The position numbers and the translations under genes are program-made. Positions 55,108 to 64,000 of a stretch of 64,000 nt of DNA are shown here, one piece after another. The notes under the pieces were generated by a model, which saw nothing but the letters and a program-made list of their open reading frames with translations, was not told the origin of the DNA and made no database searches. The DNA is from Dermatophilaceae bacterium Sec6.4. Lineage in GTDB: Bacteria; Actinomycetota; Actinomycetes; Actinomycetales; Dermatophilaceae. The DNA lies in contig CP144172.1 of NCBI GenBank assembly GCA_039636865.1, positions 2,480,001 to 2,544,000 of the forward strand. Direction: 5' to 3'. The number at the start of each line of letters is the position of its first letter. The first letter of the stretch is position 1.

Positions 55108-56469
55108 CTACGGGCGCACCAGCGACGGGCGTAAATCACCTGCCGGCGGACACCAGGTATCGGGGTCGGCCGCAACCTGCTCTCCGCTGCGGATGTCTTT
55201 GACCTGGTCGGCGCCGGACCCCTCGTCGCCGCCCTCTGTGACGTCCTGTTCAACGCCCGGGAACCAGACGTAGGGAATCCCCCGCCGATCCGCGAACTGG
55301 ATCTGTTTACCGAACTTCGCCGCCTTCGGTGCTACGAGCGCAGGGATGCCCCGACGTCGCAACGCCGTGGCGATCCGCATCGATCCGGCCCGTGACTCCT
55401 CGTCGTTGACTGCGACGAGCACGGCGACCGGGGTCTCTCGCGAGGCGCTCAACCCGCCCTCGGTGATGAGCAGTCCGAGCAGCCGGGACAACCCGATGGA
55501 GATACCGACACCGGGGTAGGTGCGCTTACCGTCGCTGGCCAGCGCGTCGTACCGACCTCCGGAGCAGATCGACCCGAACGCCTCGTTACCTTCCAGGACC
55601 GTCTCGTAGACGGTGCCGGTGTAGTAGTCCAGGCCGCGGGCGATCTTCAGCTCGGCGGACAGGATGCCCGGCGCGTGTTCGGCGCCGGCATCCATGATCG
55701 CGGCGAGCTGGGCAAGCCCTTCGTCCAGTAACGGGTGGTGCACGCCGAGGGCGCGCACCTGCGCGACGAAACTGCTGTCCGGCGTCGAGATGGCTGCCAA
55801 CGCGAGGCACTGGTCGGCCTGCTCCTGCGTGCGACCCGCCGCGACCAGCACGTTGCGCACCCCGTCGGCGCCGATCTTGTCCAGCTTGTCAACGGTACGC
55901 AGGGTGCCCGCAACGTCGTCGATCCCGAGCCCGCGGTAGAAACCCTCACAGATCTTGCGGTTGTTGACCTGGATGCGGAATGGTCCGATCGGTAGCCGAG
56001 AGAAGACATCCGCTATGACGAGCGGTAGTTCGACCTCATGGTGCGGGGCGAGCGTGTCAGCCCCGACAATGTCGATATCGGCCTGGATGAACTCGCGGTA
56101 GCGGCCACGCTGGGGGCGCTCGCCACGCCAGACGGGCTGGATCTGGTAGCGGCGGAACGGGAAGGTCAACTTGCCGGCGTTCTCCAGCACGTAGCGAGCC
56201 AACGGCACGGTCAGGTCGAAGTGCAGGCCGAGGGCCGGCGTGCTCGCGTCGTCATCACCGGCGAGGCGGCGTACCGCGTAGATCTCCTTGTCGGCATCTT
56301 CACCTTGCGAGCTCAACCGATCCACCGGCTCCATGGCGCGGGTGTTGATCGAGGCGAACCCGTGCAGCTGGAACACCTCGCGGATGGTGTCGATGAAGTG
56401 CTGCTCCACGATCCGCTGCCGGGGCAGCCACTCAGGGAAACCGCTGATGGGGGTGACTTTGCTGGCCAT
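55108..56469 (-). CDS. hisS: Histidyl-tRNA synthetase
   Basis: 453 residues. Class II synthetase; motif 2 near YRYQIQPVWRGERPQRGRYREF (split at 20), the histidine-binding segments LKIARGLDYYTGTVYE and GGRYDAL, and a C-terminal anticodon-binding domain starting near PVAVLVAV. The C-terminal end has an extra acidic tail (EQDVTEGGDEGSGADQ). ATG at 56469. It ends at the large hairpin. Confidence 0.95.
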   Translation of the reverse strand: MASKVTPISGFPEWLPRQRIVEQHFIDTIREVFQLHGFASINTRAMEPVDRLSSQGEDADKEIYAVRRLAGDDDASTPALGLHFDLTVPLARYVLENAGKLTFPFRRYQIQPVWRGERPQRGRYREFIQADIDIVGADTLAPHHEVELPLVIADVFSRLPIGPFRIQVNNRKICEGFYRGLGIDDVAGTLRTVDKLDKIGADGVRNVLVAAGRTQEQADQCLALAAISTPDSSFVAQVRALGVHHPLLDEGLAQLAAIMDAGAEHAPGILSAELKIARGLDYYTGTVYETVLEGNEAFGSICSGGRYDALASDGKRTYPGVGISIGLSRLLGLLITEGGLSASRETPVAVLVAVNDEESRAGSMRIATALRRRGIPALVAPKAAKFGKQIQFADRRGIPYVWFPGVEQDVTEGGDEGSGADQVKDIRSGEQVAADPDTWCPPAGDLRPSLVRP

Positions 56470-56508
56470 GAGTAGAGCGAACGTCCTTCGGATGCGTGGT
56501 GAGCGGAA

Positions 56509-57204
56509 TCAGAGGTTCTGCAGGTGGGGATTGGTCGCGCGCTCGCGGGCCATGGTGCTGCCCGGTCCATGCCCGGGCAGCACCAGGGTGTGGTCGGGCA
56601 GCGGTAGCACGACCTCCTTCAACGAGGCGGCCATTGCTGCGGCCGATCCTCCGGGCAGATCGGTGCGCCCGATGGATCCGGCGAACAGCACATCACCGGT
56701 AAGCATCGTCATCGAGCAGGCGGCCTCGTCGGGAACGCCGTCGGGAATACCCGGCAGCCCGAACATGACCGAGCCTTCGGTATGCCCGGGCGTATGCAGC
56801 ACGTCGAGCTCGAGGCCGGCCAGTGCAAGCCGCGCGCCACCTTCGACGGCGGTTACGTTCGAGGGCTCTTTCCAGGTCGCGGCCGCACCGAACTGCTGCT
56901 CGAACATGGCCAACAGCTGGGGGTCCAGGCCCGCGAGTGGGTCGGTCAGCCGGTAGCGGTCGTCGGTGTGTATATACGCGCCGAGCTCGCCCCCGCAGAC
57001 CGGCGTCACCGAATAGACATGGTCCACATGCCCGTGGGTGAGCAGGACAGCACTGGGTCGTAACCGATGCTCGCGCAGCACCTCGCCCAGCGTGTCGGTG
57101 ACGCCGATGCCCGGGTCGACGATGACGCACTCCTGGCCGGCGCCGGTAGCGAGCACATAGCAGTTGGTGCCGAAAGCGGCGGCAGGGAAAGAGAGAGCAA
57201 GCAC
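56509..57204 (-). CDS. MBL-fold metallohydrolase (glyoxalase II-like)
   Basis: 231 residues. The metal-site motif HGHVDH near residue 57, HTPGHTEGSV near 136, GDVLFAGSIGRTDLP near 168 and GHGPGST near the C-terminus match the hydroxyacylglutathione hydrolase-like subgroup. Actinobacteria lack glutathione, so the thioester substrate is unknown. GTG start. It sits upstream of hisS on the minus strand, and is divergent from the cyclophilin gene. Confidence 0.9.
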   Translation of the reverse strand: MLALSFPAAAFGTNCYVLATGAGQECVIVDPGIGVTDTLGEVLREHRLRPSAVLLTHGHVDHVYSVTPVCGGELGAYIHTDDRYRLTDPLAGLDPQLLAMFEQQFGAAATWKEPSNVTAVEGGARLALAGLELDVLHTPGHTEGSVMFGLPGIPDGVPDEAACSMTMLTGDVLFAGSIGRTDLPGGSAAAMAASLKEVVLPLPDHTLVLPGHGPGSTMARERATNPHLQNL

Positions 57205-57368
57205 TCCAGAACCCTACCGACGTCTGATCCACGCTTCTGCCGGGTGCTCACGCCACATCGGCACCGGTGACAGCCCGCACTGCTCGCCTGTTGCCTACAC
57301 TGCACACGTACGCCGAGACACCTCTCGGTCCCAACGAGTCCGGTTTCGGCGGCAAGGGAGTAACGCAC

Positions 57369-58109
57369 GTGCGAACGACACGCCGCAGTGCAGCAGGCAT
57401 GTCGTCGGCAGTAGTGGCCGCGTCGGCTCTGCTGTTGACCGGATGCGGATCCCAGACATCTACTGCTGCAACGTCCGACACCGCCGCCGGGAACTCAGCA
57501 CCCTCATCTGCTGTATCCCCCGGGGCCGCGGGCCCGAAGTGCACCGCCGCCCCGAATGCCAGATCTGCGCCCATGCTGAAGCTGCCGAACAAAGAATTCG
57601 CTGCAGGCAAGACGTTCATCGCAACGATCCAGACCAACTGCGGACCGATGACGGCAGAGTTGTTCGGCCGCCAGGCACCGCAGACCGTCGCCTCGTTCAT
57701 CGCGCTCAGCAAGAATTTCTACCCGCAGACACCGTGCACTCGGTTGACAACTTCAGGCATCTACGTCCTGCAGTGCGGCGACCCGACCGGCCGCGGAGAT
57801 GGCGGGCCGGGGTATGAGTACGGGCTGGAGAATCCGCCGAAAGACGGCAACTACCCCGCGGGGACGTTGGCGATGGCGCGAACCACCGACCCGAACAGCA
57901 ACGGAAGCCAGTTCTTCATCGTCTATCAGGACAGTCAGATCGACCCTTCGACCGGCGGGTACAGCATCTTCGGACGTGTTACCTCCGGGTTGGCGACCGT
58001 GCAGGCCCTCGCCAAGAAGGGCACCGACAGCAGTAACGCTCCGGGCGACGGACACCCCACACAACCCATCGGCATCTTGAAGATCACCATCACCGAAAAG
58101 AAGGCATGA
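57369..58109 (+). CDS. Peptidyl-prolyl cis-trans isomerase lipoprotein (cyclophilin)
   Basis: 246 residues. A lipoprotein signal peptide with lipobox LLTGC (Cys26) leads to a Ser/Thr/Ala-rich linker, then a cyclophilin domain (about 85-240): TNCGPMTAELFGRQAPQTVASF, then GDPTGRGDGGPGYEYG and GSQFFIVYQDSQIDPSTGG, the substrate-binding parts. The GTG at 57369 follows GGGAG. It would catalyse proline isomerisation at the outer cell-membrane surface. The stop overlaps the DUF349 gene start by four bases. Confidence 0.92.
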   Translation: MRTTRRSAAGMSSAVVAASALLLTGCGSQTSTAATSDTAAGNSAPSSAVSPGAAGPKCTAAPNARSAPMLKLPNKEFAAGKTFIATIQTNCGPMTAELFGRQAPQTVASFIALSKNFYPQTPCTRLTTSGIYVLQCGDPTGRGDGGPGYEYGLENPPKDGNYPAGTLAMARTTDPNSNGSQFFIVYQDSQIDPSTGGYSIFGRVTSGLATVQALAKKGTDSSNAPGDGHPTQPIGILKITITEKKA

Positions 58110-59503
58110 GACCCGTGTCAACGGATATCCCCAAGCCCCATCCGAAACCCGCCATGCCCGTCATGCCGGCACCACGCCCGCCGGCCGCCGGCCCAGGGGC
58201 ATCACTGGATGCCCCTGCGACAGCCGTCGCACCGCCGATGGTCAGCACCAGCAAAGCAGCGACATTCGGCCGGGTCGGCGATGACGGCACGGTCTACGTA
58301 CGCACACCCGAGGGTGAGCGCGAGGTCGGTAGCTACCCGAATGCGAGCCCTGCGGAAGCGCTCGGCTACTTCGCCCGCAAGTACGACGAGCTCGCTGCGT
58401 CAGCGGTGCTCCTGCTGCAGCGCGTGGTCCAGACCGACCTGACCGCCGGCGCGGGCGGGGAGCTGCTCAAACAGCTGCGCGGCAGCGTGAATCAAGCCCG
58501 GGTGGTCGGAGATCTGCCGGCCCTCGATGCGACCCTCGAGCAGATCGCGACCGCCCTCAAGGCAAAGGGTCAAGTTGAGGGTGAGGTTCGCGAAGCCGCC
58601 CGCAAGGAAGCCCTGAGTGCCCGGGAGATCCTGGTCACCGAAGCGGAGAAGATCGCAGCGGTCCCGGCCAAGAGTGTGCAGTGGAAGACCAGCACGGCAC
58701 GGATGCGTGAGCTCCTGGAGGACTGGAAGAACGCGCAACGCCATGGCGCACGGTTGGACAAAGCCACCGAGAGTTCACTGTGGACACGGTTCAGCGCTGC
58801 CCGCAACAGTTTCGACAAGGCCCGTCGCACCCACTTCGCCACCCTCGATGAGGAGCACGGCACCGCCAAGACCCGCAAGCGCGAACTAGTGGCCGAGGCC
58901 GAAAAGCTGTCGACATCGACCGAGTGGGGCCCCACTGCCGGGGCGTTCAAACGGCTGATGGGTGAGTGGAAGCAGGCCGGCCGCGCGTCCCGCTCGGACG
59001 ACGACAAACTCTGGGAGCGCTTCAAGGCAGCCCAGGACGCCTTTTTCAACGCCAAGGACCAGGTCGTCGCCGCCGAGAACGTCGAGTTCGAAGCCAACGT
59101 CCAGGTCAAGGACGCGCTGCTCAAGGAAGCCGAAGCGCTGCTACCCGTCAAGGATCTGGCAGCTGCAAAGGTGGCGCTGCGCGGGATCCAGGACCGGTGG
59201 GACGCTGCGGGCAAGGTGCCCCGCAAGGACATGGAGCGGGTGGAGAAGGCGATGCGACGCATCGAGACCACAGTGCGCGATGCGGAGAACACCCGTTGGA
59301 AGAAGTCCGATCCGGAGATCGCCGCACGGGCCAATTCCATGGTCGAACAGCTGGAGCGTGCGGTTGCCGGACTGCAGGCAGATCTGGACAAGGCGATCGC
59401 TGTCGGCGATGAACGCAAGATCGCCGCTGCCCGCGAGTCGCTCGCGGCCCGTCAGACCTGGTTGGACCAGGCGCGCGGGGGCGCCGAGGAGTTCGGCGGA
59501 TGA
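58106..59503 (+). CDS. DUF349 domain-containing protein
   Basis: 465 residues. The N-terminal 60 residues are proline/alanine-rich. Then come repeated DUF349 helical segments (about 75 residues each: LWTRFSAARNSFDKARRTHF, then LWERFKAAQDAFFNAKDQV, and the later KVPRKDMERVEKAMRRIE). Highly charged and helical. Actinobacterial DUF349 proteins are often coupled to a cyclophilin as here (4-base overlap). The role is unknown; a helical-repeat scaffold is a guess. Confidence 0.88.
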   Translation: MRPVSTDIPKPHPKPAMPVMPAPRPPAAGPGASLDAPATAVAPPMVSTSKAATFGRVGDDGTVYVRTPEGEREVGSYPNASPAEALGYFARKYDELAASAVLLLQRVVQTDLTAGAGGELLKQLRGSVNQARVVGDLPALDATLEQIATALKAKGQVEGEVREAARKEALSAREILVTEAEKIAAVPAKSVQWKTSTARMRELLEDWKNAQRHGARLDKATESSLWTRFSAARNSFDKARRTHFATLDEEHGTAKTRKRELVAEAEKLSTSTEWGPTAGAFKRLMGEWKQAGRASRSDDDKLWERFKAAQDAFFNAKDQVVAAENVEFEANVQVKDALLKEAEALLPVKDLAAAKVALRGIQDRWDAAGKVPRKDMERVEKAMRRIETTVRDAENTRWKKSDPEIAARANSMVEQLERAVAGLQADLDKAIAVGDERKIAAARESLAARQTWLDQARGGAEEFGG

Positions 59504-60798
59504 ACCCGACCCTGCCCGACCGCGCAGCGGCCGATGGACTGGTCGATTACCTCAACGCCAGCCCGTCGCCGTTCCACGCCTGCGCTGCCACTGCGCAGCG
59601 GCTGGTCGAGGCCGGTTTCACGCAACTGGACGAGAGCGCTTCGTGGCCGGCCGAACCCGGTAGATACCTGGTGGTGCGCGGTGGGTCGCTCGTTGCCTGG
59701 TCCACCGAACATGCCGAGGGACCCACGACGGCGTACCGCGTTATCGGCGCACACACCGACTCCCCCAATCTGCGTATCAAACCCTGCCCGGACCTGACCC
59801 GCGTCGGGTGGCAGTTGCTGGGTGTGGAGATCTACGGCGGACCGTTGATCTCCAGTTGGCTGGACCGCGACCTCGGCCTGTCGGGTCGTATCGCTGTACG
59901 CGACGGCTCGGGTACGCGTGCGGTCCTCTTCCGCGACGACGACCCGGTGCTGCGGGTCTCGCGCCTCGCGATTCACCTGGACCGCTCGGTCCGTGACGGC
60001 GAGGCACTCAACCCGCAGACACAACTCGCGCCGCACTGGGGCCTGGGGAACGCACCGGGCGATTTCCGAGGTTATCTCGCCCAGCATGCCCAGGTCGCAC
60101 CCGGTGACGTCCTCGGCTGGGACGCCATGACCCATGACATCGCACCCGCATGCATCTTCGGACGCGATCGCGACCTGGTGACCGGCGCACGGATGGACAA
60201 TCAGGCAACCTGCCACGCAGGGACGTCAGCACTGATCGAGGCTGCTGCTGCGCCGGGTCGCACTGCCCTCGTCCCTGTGCTGGCGCTGTTCGACCACGAA
60301 GAAGTCGGCAGCGTCTCCGAGCGAGGTGCCGCGAGTGTCTTCCTACCAGTTGTGTTGGAGCGGGTCACTGCATCGCTCGGCGGCTCGCGCGAGCATTACC
60401 TACGCGCGCTGGCAGGAAGCATCGTCGCATCCGGCGACATGGCGCACGGCACCCATCCGAACTACGCCGACCGACACGAGCCGCAGCATCTGATTGCCCT
60501 GAACGGTGGGCCGGTGCTCAAATTGAACTCGCAGCTTCGGTACGCCACAGACGCCCTCGGCGCGGCAGCATTCCGGTTGGCCTGCGAGCAGGCGCAGGTA
60601 CCCTGTCAAGATTTCGTCGTGCGTTCAGACCTACCCTGTGGCTCGACGGTGGGACCAGTGACAGCTGCCGGCCTCGGCGTCAGCACCGTGGACTTCGGTG
60701 CACCGATGCTGTCGATGCACTCGGTGCGCGAGCTGGTCGGCGCCGATGACCAGCGGATGTACTCCGCAGCCCTCACCGCATTCCTGTCCCCCGCCTGA
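59500..60798 (+). CDS. M18 family aminopeptidase
   Basis: 432 residues. A zinc aminopeptidase of the aspartyl-aminopeptidase type, with the metal ligands in GAHTDSPNLRIKP near 85, RMDNQATCHAG near 228, DHEEVGSVSERGAAS near 266, and the final MHSVRELVG near 405. ATG overlaps the DUF349 stop (ATGA). It would trim N-terminal residues of peptides in the cytosol. Confidence 0.94.
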   Translation: MNPTLPDRAAADGLVDYLNASPSPFHACAATAQRLVEAGFTQLDESASWPAEPGRYLVVRGGSLVAWSTEHAEGPTTAYRVIGAHTDSPNLRIKPCPDLTRVGWQLLGVEIYGGPLISSWLDRDLGLSGRIAVRDGSGTRAVLFRDDDPVLRVSRLAIHLDRSVRDGEALNPQTQLAPHWGLGNAPGDFRGYLAQHAQVAPGDVLGWDAMTHDIAPACIFGRDRDLVTGARMDNQATCHAGTSALIEAAAAPGRTALVPVLALFDHEEVGSVSERGAASVFLPVVLERVTASLGGSREHYLRALAGSIVASGDMAHGTHPNYADRHEPQHLIALNGGPVLKLNSQLRYATDALGAAAFRLACEQAQVPCQDFVVRSDLPCGSTVGPVTAAGLGVSTVDFGAPMLSMHSVRELVGADDQRMYSAALTAFLSPA

Positions 60799-60821
60799 CC
60801 CCGTCCTCGCCTGACCCCAAC

Positions 60822-63173
60822 TCAGCTGGGGGCAGCTGCCGACTCGGTCTTTTCGCCGACGTCTTCGGTGCGGCGGTGGCCTGACCCGGTGATGCGGTAG
60901 ACGTCGAACACCCCATCGATCAGCCGCACTGCCTGCATGACGTGCTTGAGATGGCTGGGATCACCCATCTCGAAGGTGAATTTCGACAGGGCGACCCTGT
61001 TGCGGCTGGTGGCCACACTGGCGGACAGGATGTTGACGTGCTGGTCGGACAGGACCCGGGTCACGTCCGAGAGCAGCCTGTTGCGATCCAACGCCTCGAC
61101 CTGCAGTTGCACCAGGAAAATACTCGCAGCAGACGGCGACCAGGCAACCTCGAGGATCCGCTCGGGCTGGGTGCGCAACGACTCCGCGTTCGTGCAGTCG
61201 GTGCGGTGCACCGACACGCCGTTGCCCGTCGTCACGAAGCCCATGATGTCGTCGCCGGGAACCGGGGTACAGCAGCGTGCGAGCTTGACCCACACGTCGT
61301 CCGTGCCGACCACGGTCACGCCCGAATCCGCGTGCCGGTGTCGTGCCGGCACGCCCAGCGGAGTCGTGGCCTCGGCCAGATCCTCGGTGGCTGCCTCCTC
61401 CCCGCCCAGCGACACCAGCAACTGGCTGACGACGTGCTCGGCGGACACGTGACCGTCACCCACCGCTGCGTACAGCGCGTCGATGTCCTGGTAGTGCAAT
61501 CCCGTGGCCACCTGGGTCAACGAGTCATGCGACATCAGCCGTTGCAGACCCAGACCCTGCTTACGGACGTTCTTGGCCAACGACTCCTTTCCGGACTCGA
61601 TGGCCTCCTCGCGCCGCTCGCGGGAGAACCACTGCCGGATCTTGTTGCGTGCCCGGGGGCTGTTGACGAAGTTCAACCAGTCCCTGCTCGGGCCGGCGCC
61701 GTCCGCCTTGGAGGTGAGCACCTCGACGACGTCACCGTTCTCCAGCGTGGACTCCAGCGGCACCAGTCGGCCGTTGACCCTGCCGCCGATGGTGTGGTGG
61801 CCGACCTCGGTATGCACGGCGTAGGCGAAGTCGACGGGGGTCGAGCCGGCAGGCAGGCCCATGACCTCCCCCTTGGGGGTGAACACGTAGACCTCGCGAC
61901 TGCCGACCTCGAAACGCAGCGACTCCAGGAACTCCCCCGGATCACTGGTCTCGCGCTGCCACTCCAGTAACTGACGCAACCACGCCATATCGTTGACCGG
62001 ACCGTCGTCGGTGACCTGGGGACCACCCGAAGCCGCGGCACTGGCGTCCTCTTTGTATTTCCAGTGCGCTGCGACTCCGTACTCGGCCCGGCGATGCATT
62101 TGATACGTGCGGATCTGAATCTCGACCGGCTTACCGCCGGGGCCGATCACCGTTGTGTGCAGCGACTGGTACATGTTGAACTTCGGCATCGCGATGTAGT
62201 CCTTGAAGCGCCCCGGCACCGGGCTCCAACGGCTGTGCAGGGTGCCGAGCACCGCGTAGCAGTCGCGCACCGACTCCACCAGTACACGCACCGCAACGAG
62301 GTCATAGATCTCCTCGAAGTCACGCCCCCGCACGATCATCTTCTGGTAGACGGAGTAGTAGTGCTTGGGCCGCCCCGTCACCGTCGCCTTGATCTTCGCG
62401 GCCCGTAGGTCTGCACCGACCTGCTCGCCCACACCCTTCAAATACTCCTCGCGGGCCGGTGCGCGGTCGGCGACCAACCGGGCGATCTCGTCGTAGACCT
62501 TGGGGTAGAGGGTCGCGAACGACAGGTCCTCCAGCTCCCACTTGATGGTGTTCATGCCCAGCCGGTGGGCCAGCGGAGCGAAGATCTCCAGCGTCTCGGT
62601 GGCCTTGCGTTGCGCGGACTCCACTGACACGTAGCGCCAGGTGCGCGCGTTGTGCAGCCGGTCGGCCAGTTTGATGACGAGCACGCGGATGTCGCGGGCC
62701 ATCGCGACCACCATTTTACGGACGGTCTCGGCCTGCGCCGCGTCGCCGTACTTCACCTTGTCCAGCTTGGTGACACCGTCGACGAGCATCGCGATCTCAT
62801 CGCCGAAATCGCGTCGCAACTGCTCCAGGGAGTACTCGGTGTCCTCCACCGTGTCGTGCAGAAGCGCTGCGGCGAGGGTCGGGGGTGTCATGCCGAGCTC
62901 GGCCAGGATGGTCGCCACCGCGAGGGGATGGGTGATGTACGGATCACCACTTCTGCGCAGCTGACCCGTGTGGCACCGCTCGGCAACGACGTAGGCCCGC
63001 TCGATGACGGATACGTCTTCCTTGGGGTGGGTGCTCCGCACGGTGCGCAGCAGCGGCTCCAGCACCCGGTTCGTACCTGAGCGTGGTCCGCTGAACCGGA
63101 CCAGCCTCGCGCGGACCCGTGAGGTCGCGGCAGCAGGCGGTGCTGGGGTGGTTTCCCTGTCGCCAGCACTCAT
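60822..63173 (-). CDS. relA: Bifunctional (p)ppGpp synthetase/hydrolase RelA/SpoT
   Basis: 783 residues. HD hydrolase domain with [10 protein letters not shown] near 105, synthetase with [26 protein letters not shown] and EIQIRT, TGS domain ([19 protein letters not shown]) and ACT domain at the end. The RFKD motif is that of bifunctional Rel enzymes. The ATG at 63173 is preferred over the TTG two codons upstream. The gene is 10 bases downstream of apt on the same strand, the standard secDF-apt-relA order. Confidence 0.96.
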   Translation of the reverse strand: MSAGDRETTPAPPAAATSRVRARLVRFSGPRSGTNRVLEPLLRTVRSTHPKEDVSVIERAYVVAERCHTGQLRRSGDPYITHPLAVATILAELGMTPPTLAAALLHDTVEDTEYSLEQLRRDFGDEIAMLVDGVTKLDKVKYGDAAQAETVRKMVVAMARDIRVLVIKLADRLHNARTWRYVSVESAQRKATETLEIFAPLAHRLGMNTIKWELEDLSFATLYPKVYDEIARLVADRAPAREEYLKGVGEQVGADLRAAKIKATVTGRPKHYYSVYQKMIVRGRDFEEIYDLVAVRVLVESVRDCYAVLGTLHSRWSPVPGRFKDYIAMPKFNMYQSLHTTVIGPGGKPVEIQIRTYQMHRRAEYGVAAHWKYKEDASAAASGGPQVTDDGPVNDMAWLRQLLEWQRETSDPGEFLESLRFEVGSREVYVFTPKGEVMGLPAGSTPVDFAYAVHTEVGHHTIGGRVNGRLVPLESTLENGDVVEVLTSKADGAGPSRDWLNFVNSPRARNKIRQWFSRERREEAIESGKESLAKNVRKQGLGLQRLMSHDSLTQVATGLHYQDIDALYAAVGDGHVSAEHVVSQLLVSLGGEEAATEDLAEATTPLGVPARHRHADSGVTVVGTDDVWVKLARCCTPVPGDDIMGFVTTGNGVSVHRTDCTNAESLRTQPERILEVAWSPSAASIFLVQLQVEALDRNRLLSDVTRVLSDQHVNILSASVATSRNRVALSKFTFEMGDPSHLKHVMQAVRLIDGVFDVYRITGSGHRRTEDVGEKTESAAAPS

Positions 63174-63182
63174 GGGCAAATC

Positions 63183-63722
63183 CTAGTCGCCGTCGATGCT
63201 CAGCAGCGCGAGCACATCGCGATCGGGCAACGCCGACCGTCCGCCCAGAAAGACCAGCTCCATCAACATCGCAATCCCGACCACCCGCGCGCCGGTCCGT
63301 TCCAGCAACGTACACGCGGCAGCAGCGGTGCCGCCGGTCGCCAGCACGTCGTCCACGAGCAGCACGCGGTCGCCCCCAGCAACGGCATCGGCGACGATCT
63401 CGATCCTCGCCGTCCCGTATTCCAGCTCGTAGTCCTCGCCCAGCACGGCGCCCGGCAGCTTGCCCGCTTTACGGACTGCCACAAACGGAAGACCGAGCGC
63501 CAGGGCTACCGGAACACCGACGATGAACCCTCGCGCCTCCACCCCCGCTACTGCGTCCACCGTGCCGCGATATCGACCGGCGATGTCCTCGACGACCGTC
63601 GTGAATGCGGCTGGGTCGGCGAACAACGGAGTCAGGTCTTTGAACGCCACCCCCGGCTTGGGGAAGTCAGCGATCTCACGGGTGTGCTCGCGCAGCAGCC
63701 TGGCGATGTCGATATCGCTCAC
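63183..63722 (-). CDS. apt: Adenine phosphoribosyltransferase
   Basis: 179 residues. Salvages adenine to AMP with PRPP. Motifs: FPKPGVAFKDLTPL near 19, GVEARGFIVG near 60, PRPP loop VLLVDDVLATGGT near 121-133. GTG start overlaps the secF stop by four bases. Confidence 0.95.
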   Translation of the reverse strand: MSDIDIARLLREHTREIADFPKPGVAFKDLTPLFADPAAFTTVVEDIAGRYRGTVDAVAGVEARGFIVGVPVALALGLPFVAVRKAGKLPGAVLGEDYELEYGTARIEIVADAVAGGDRVLLVDDVLATGGTAAAACTLLERTGARVVGIAMLMELVFLGGRSALPDRDVLALLSIDGD

Positions 63723-64000
63723 GTGCGGTCGTCCTCGTCGCGCAGTGCGAGCGGGTGCACCTCACGCTTGCGCACTTTGGTCCGGCGCGCATCGGCAGCG
63801 GCCTTGGCGCGCTCGGGTTCGATGACCCCGGACATGTTCTCGCCCTGCTGCTCCTCTGCACCCTTCGAGCCCGTCCCGACGCCGACGCCGAGTGCAGCGT
63901 GCTGCGAGGTCTGGAAGGTGGCGGCCCGGCGTTCCAGATCTTTCATCGCGGGCTCGCGGGATCGTAGGGACGCCAGCAGGGGGGTAGCGATGAAGATCGA
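63719..64000 (-). CDS. secF: Protein translocase subunit SecF, C-terminal part
   Basis: Only the last 93 residues are in the window. The fragment begins with a final transmembrane helix end (SIFIATPLLASLRSREPAM), followed by the charged cytoplasmic tail typical of actinobacterial SecF (KDLERRAATFQ, later ERAKAAADARRTKVRKRE). It assists SecD in protein export. The order secF-apt-relA supports the call. The gene runs off the right edge. Confidence 0.88.
   Translation of the reverse strand, partial: SIFIATPLLASLRSREPAMKDLERRAATFQTSQHAALGVGVGTGSKGAEEQQGENMSGVIEPERAKAAADARRTKVRKREVHPLALRDEDDRT

Noticed and set aside
60815..60831. CCCCA/TGGGG hairpin between the aminopeptidase and relA as a terminator
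   Set aside because: Only five base pairs and no T run; too weak to list.

Overview
The window is one contiguous stretch of high-GC actinobacterial chromosome. The evidence is the codon composition (strong G/C bias at third positions), many GTG starts and 4-bp ATGA/GTGA gene overlaps, and several gene orders typical of Actinobacteria. These orders are DUF881-sbp-DUF881-gcvH-garA-MerR-DUF151-MerR-gcvP (the same order as Mycobacterium tuberculosis Rv1822-Rv1832), secF-apt-relA, and xerD-parA-scpA-scpB-rluB-tyrA-cmk-der. Within Actinobacteria a Micrococcales genus (Dermacoccaceae/Intrasporangiaceae type) is my guess, not something the sequence proves.

Layout. 1-5.6 kb: a lipid/acyl-CoA catabolic group (two short-chain dehydrogenases and a thiolase with a palindrome upstream), a decayed acyltransferase-3 gene, a quinone reductase, a YrdC-type protein and a histidine phosphatase. 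5.6-13 kb: a glutamate-cysteine-ligase-like gene, sbcD-sbcC and an aminotransferase. 13-22 kb: gcvP behind a glycine riboswitch, then the conserved cell-envelope/metabolic-regulator block, all on the minus strand. 22-29 kb: fdhD with a formate-dehydrogenase-like molybdoenzyme, a UDP-glucose dehydrogenase, a photolyase and a wax-ester synthase-like acyltransferase.

29.2-47.1 kb is accessory. It starts with an IS3-family element that keeps perfect ends and a 4-bp target duplication but has an internal inversion plus deletion. After it come a DUF222/HNH (13E12-type) protein, a ferredoxin reductase, small membrane and stress proteins (Hsp20 with an HspR-like repressor, a GAF-ANTAR regulator), an AI-2E-type permease, a sulfane-sulfur (persulfide) module, a phospholipase D-like protein and an orphan LuxR-type regulator. 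The region ends at a tRNA-Pro gene.

The persulfide module (40.2-43.3 kb) is the best-integrated system here. A minus-strand operon encodes a persulfide dioxygenase/rhodanese fusion, a 57-residue cysteine-rich protein and a TauE/SafE exporter. Divergent to it lie a broken DUF302 gene and a CsoR-superfamily repressor in which the copper-ligand histidine is replaced. Two CsoR/CstR-type operators sit between the two arms.

47.3-64 kb is core again: tRNA-Pro, der, cmk, tyrA, rluB, scpB, scpA, parA and xerD (one long minus-strand run); a perfect 23-bp-arm hairpin; hisS, an MBL hydrolase, a cyclophilin lipoprotein, a DUF349 protein, an M18 aminopeptidase, relA, apt and the 3' end of secF.
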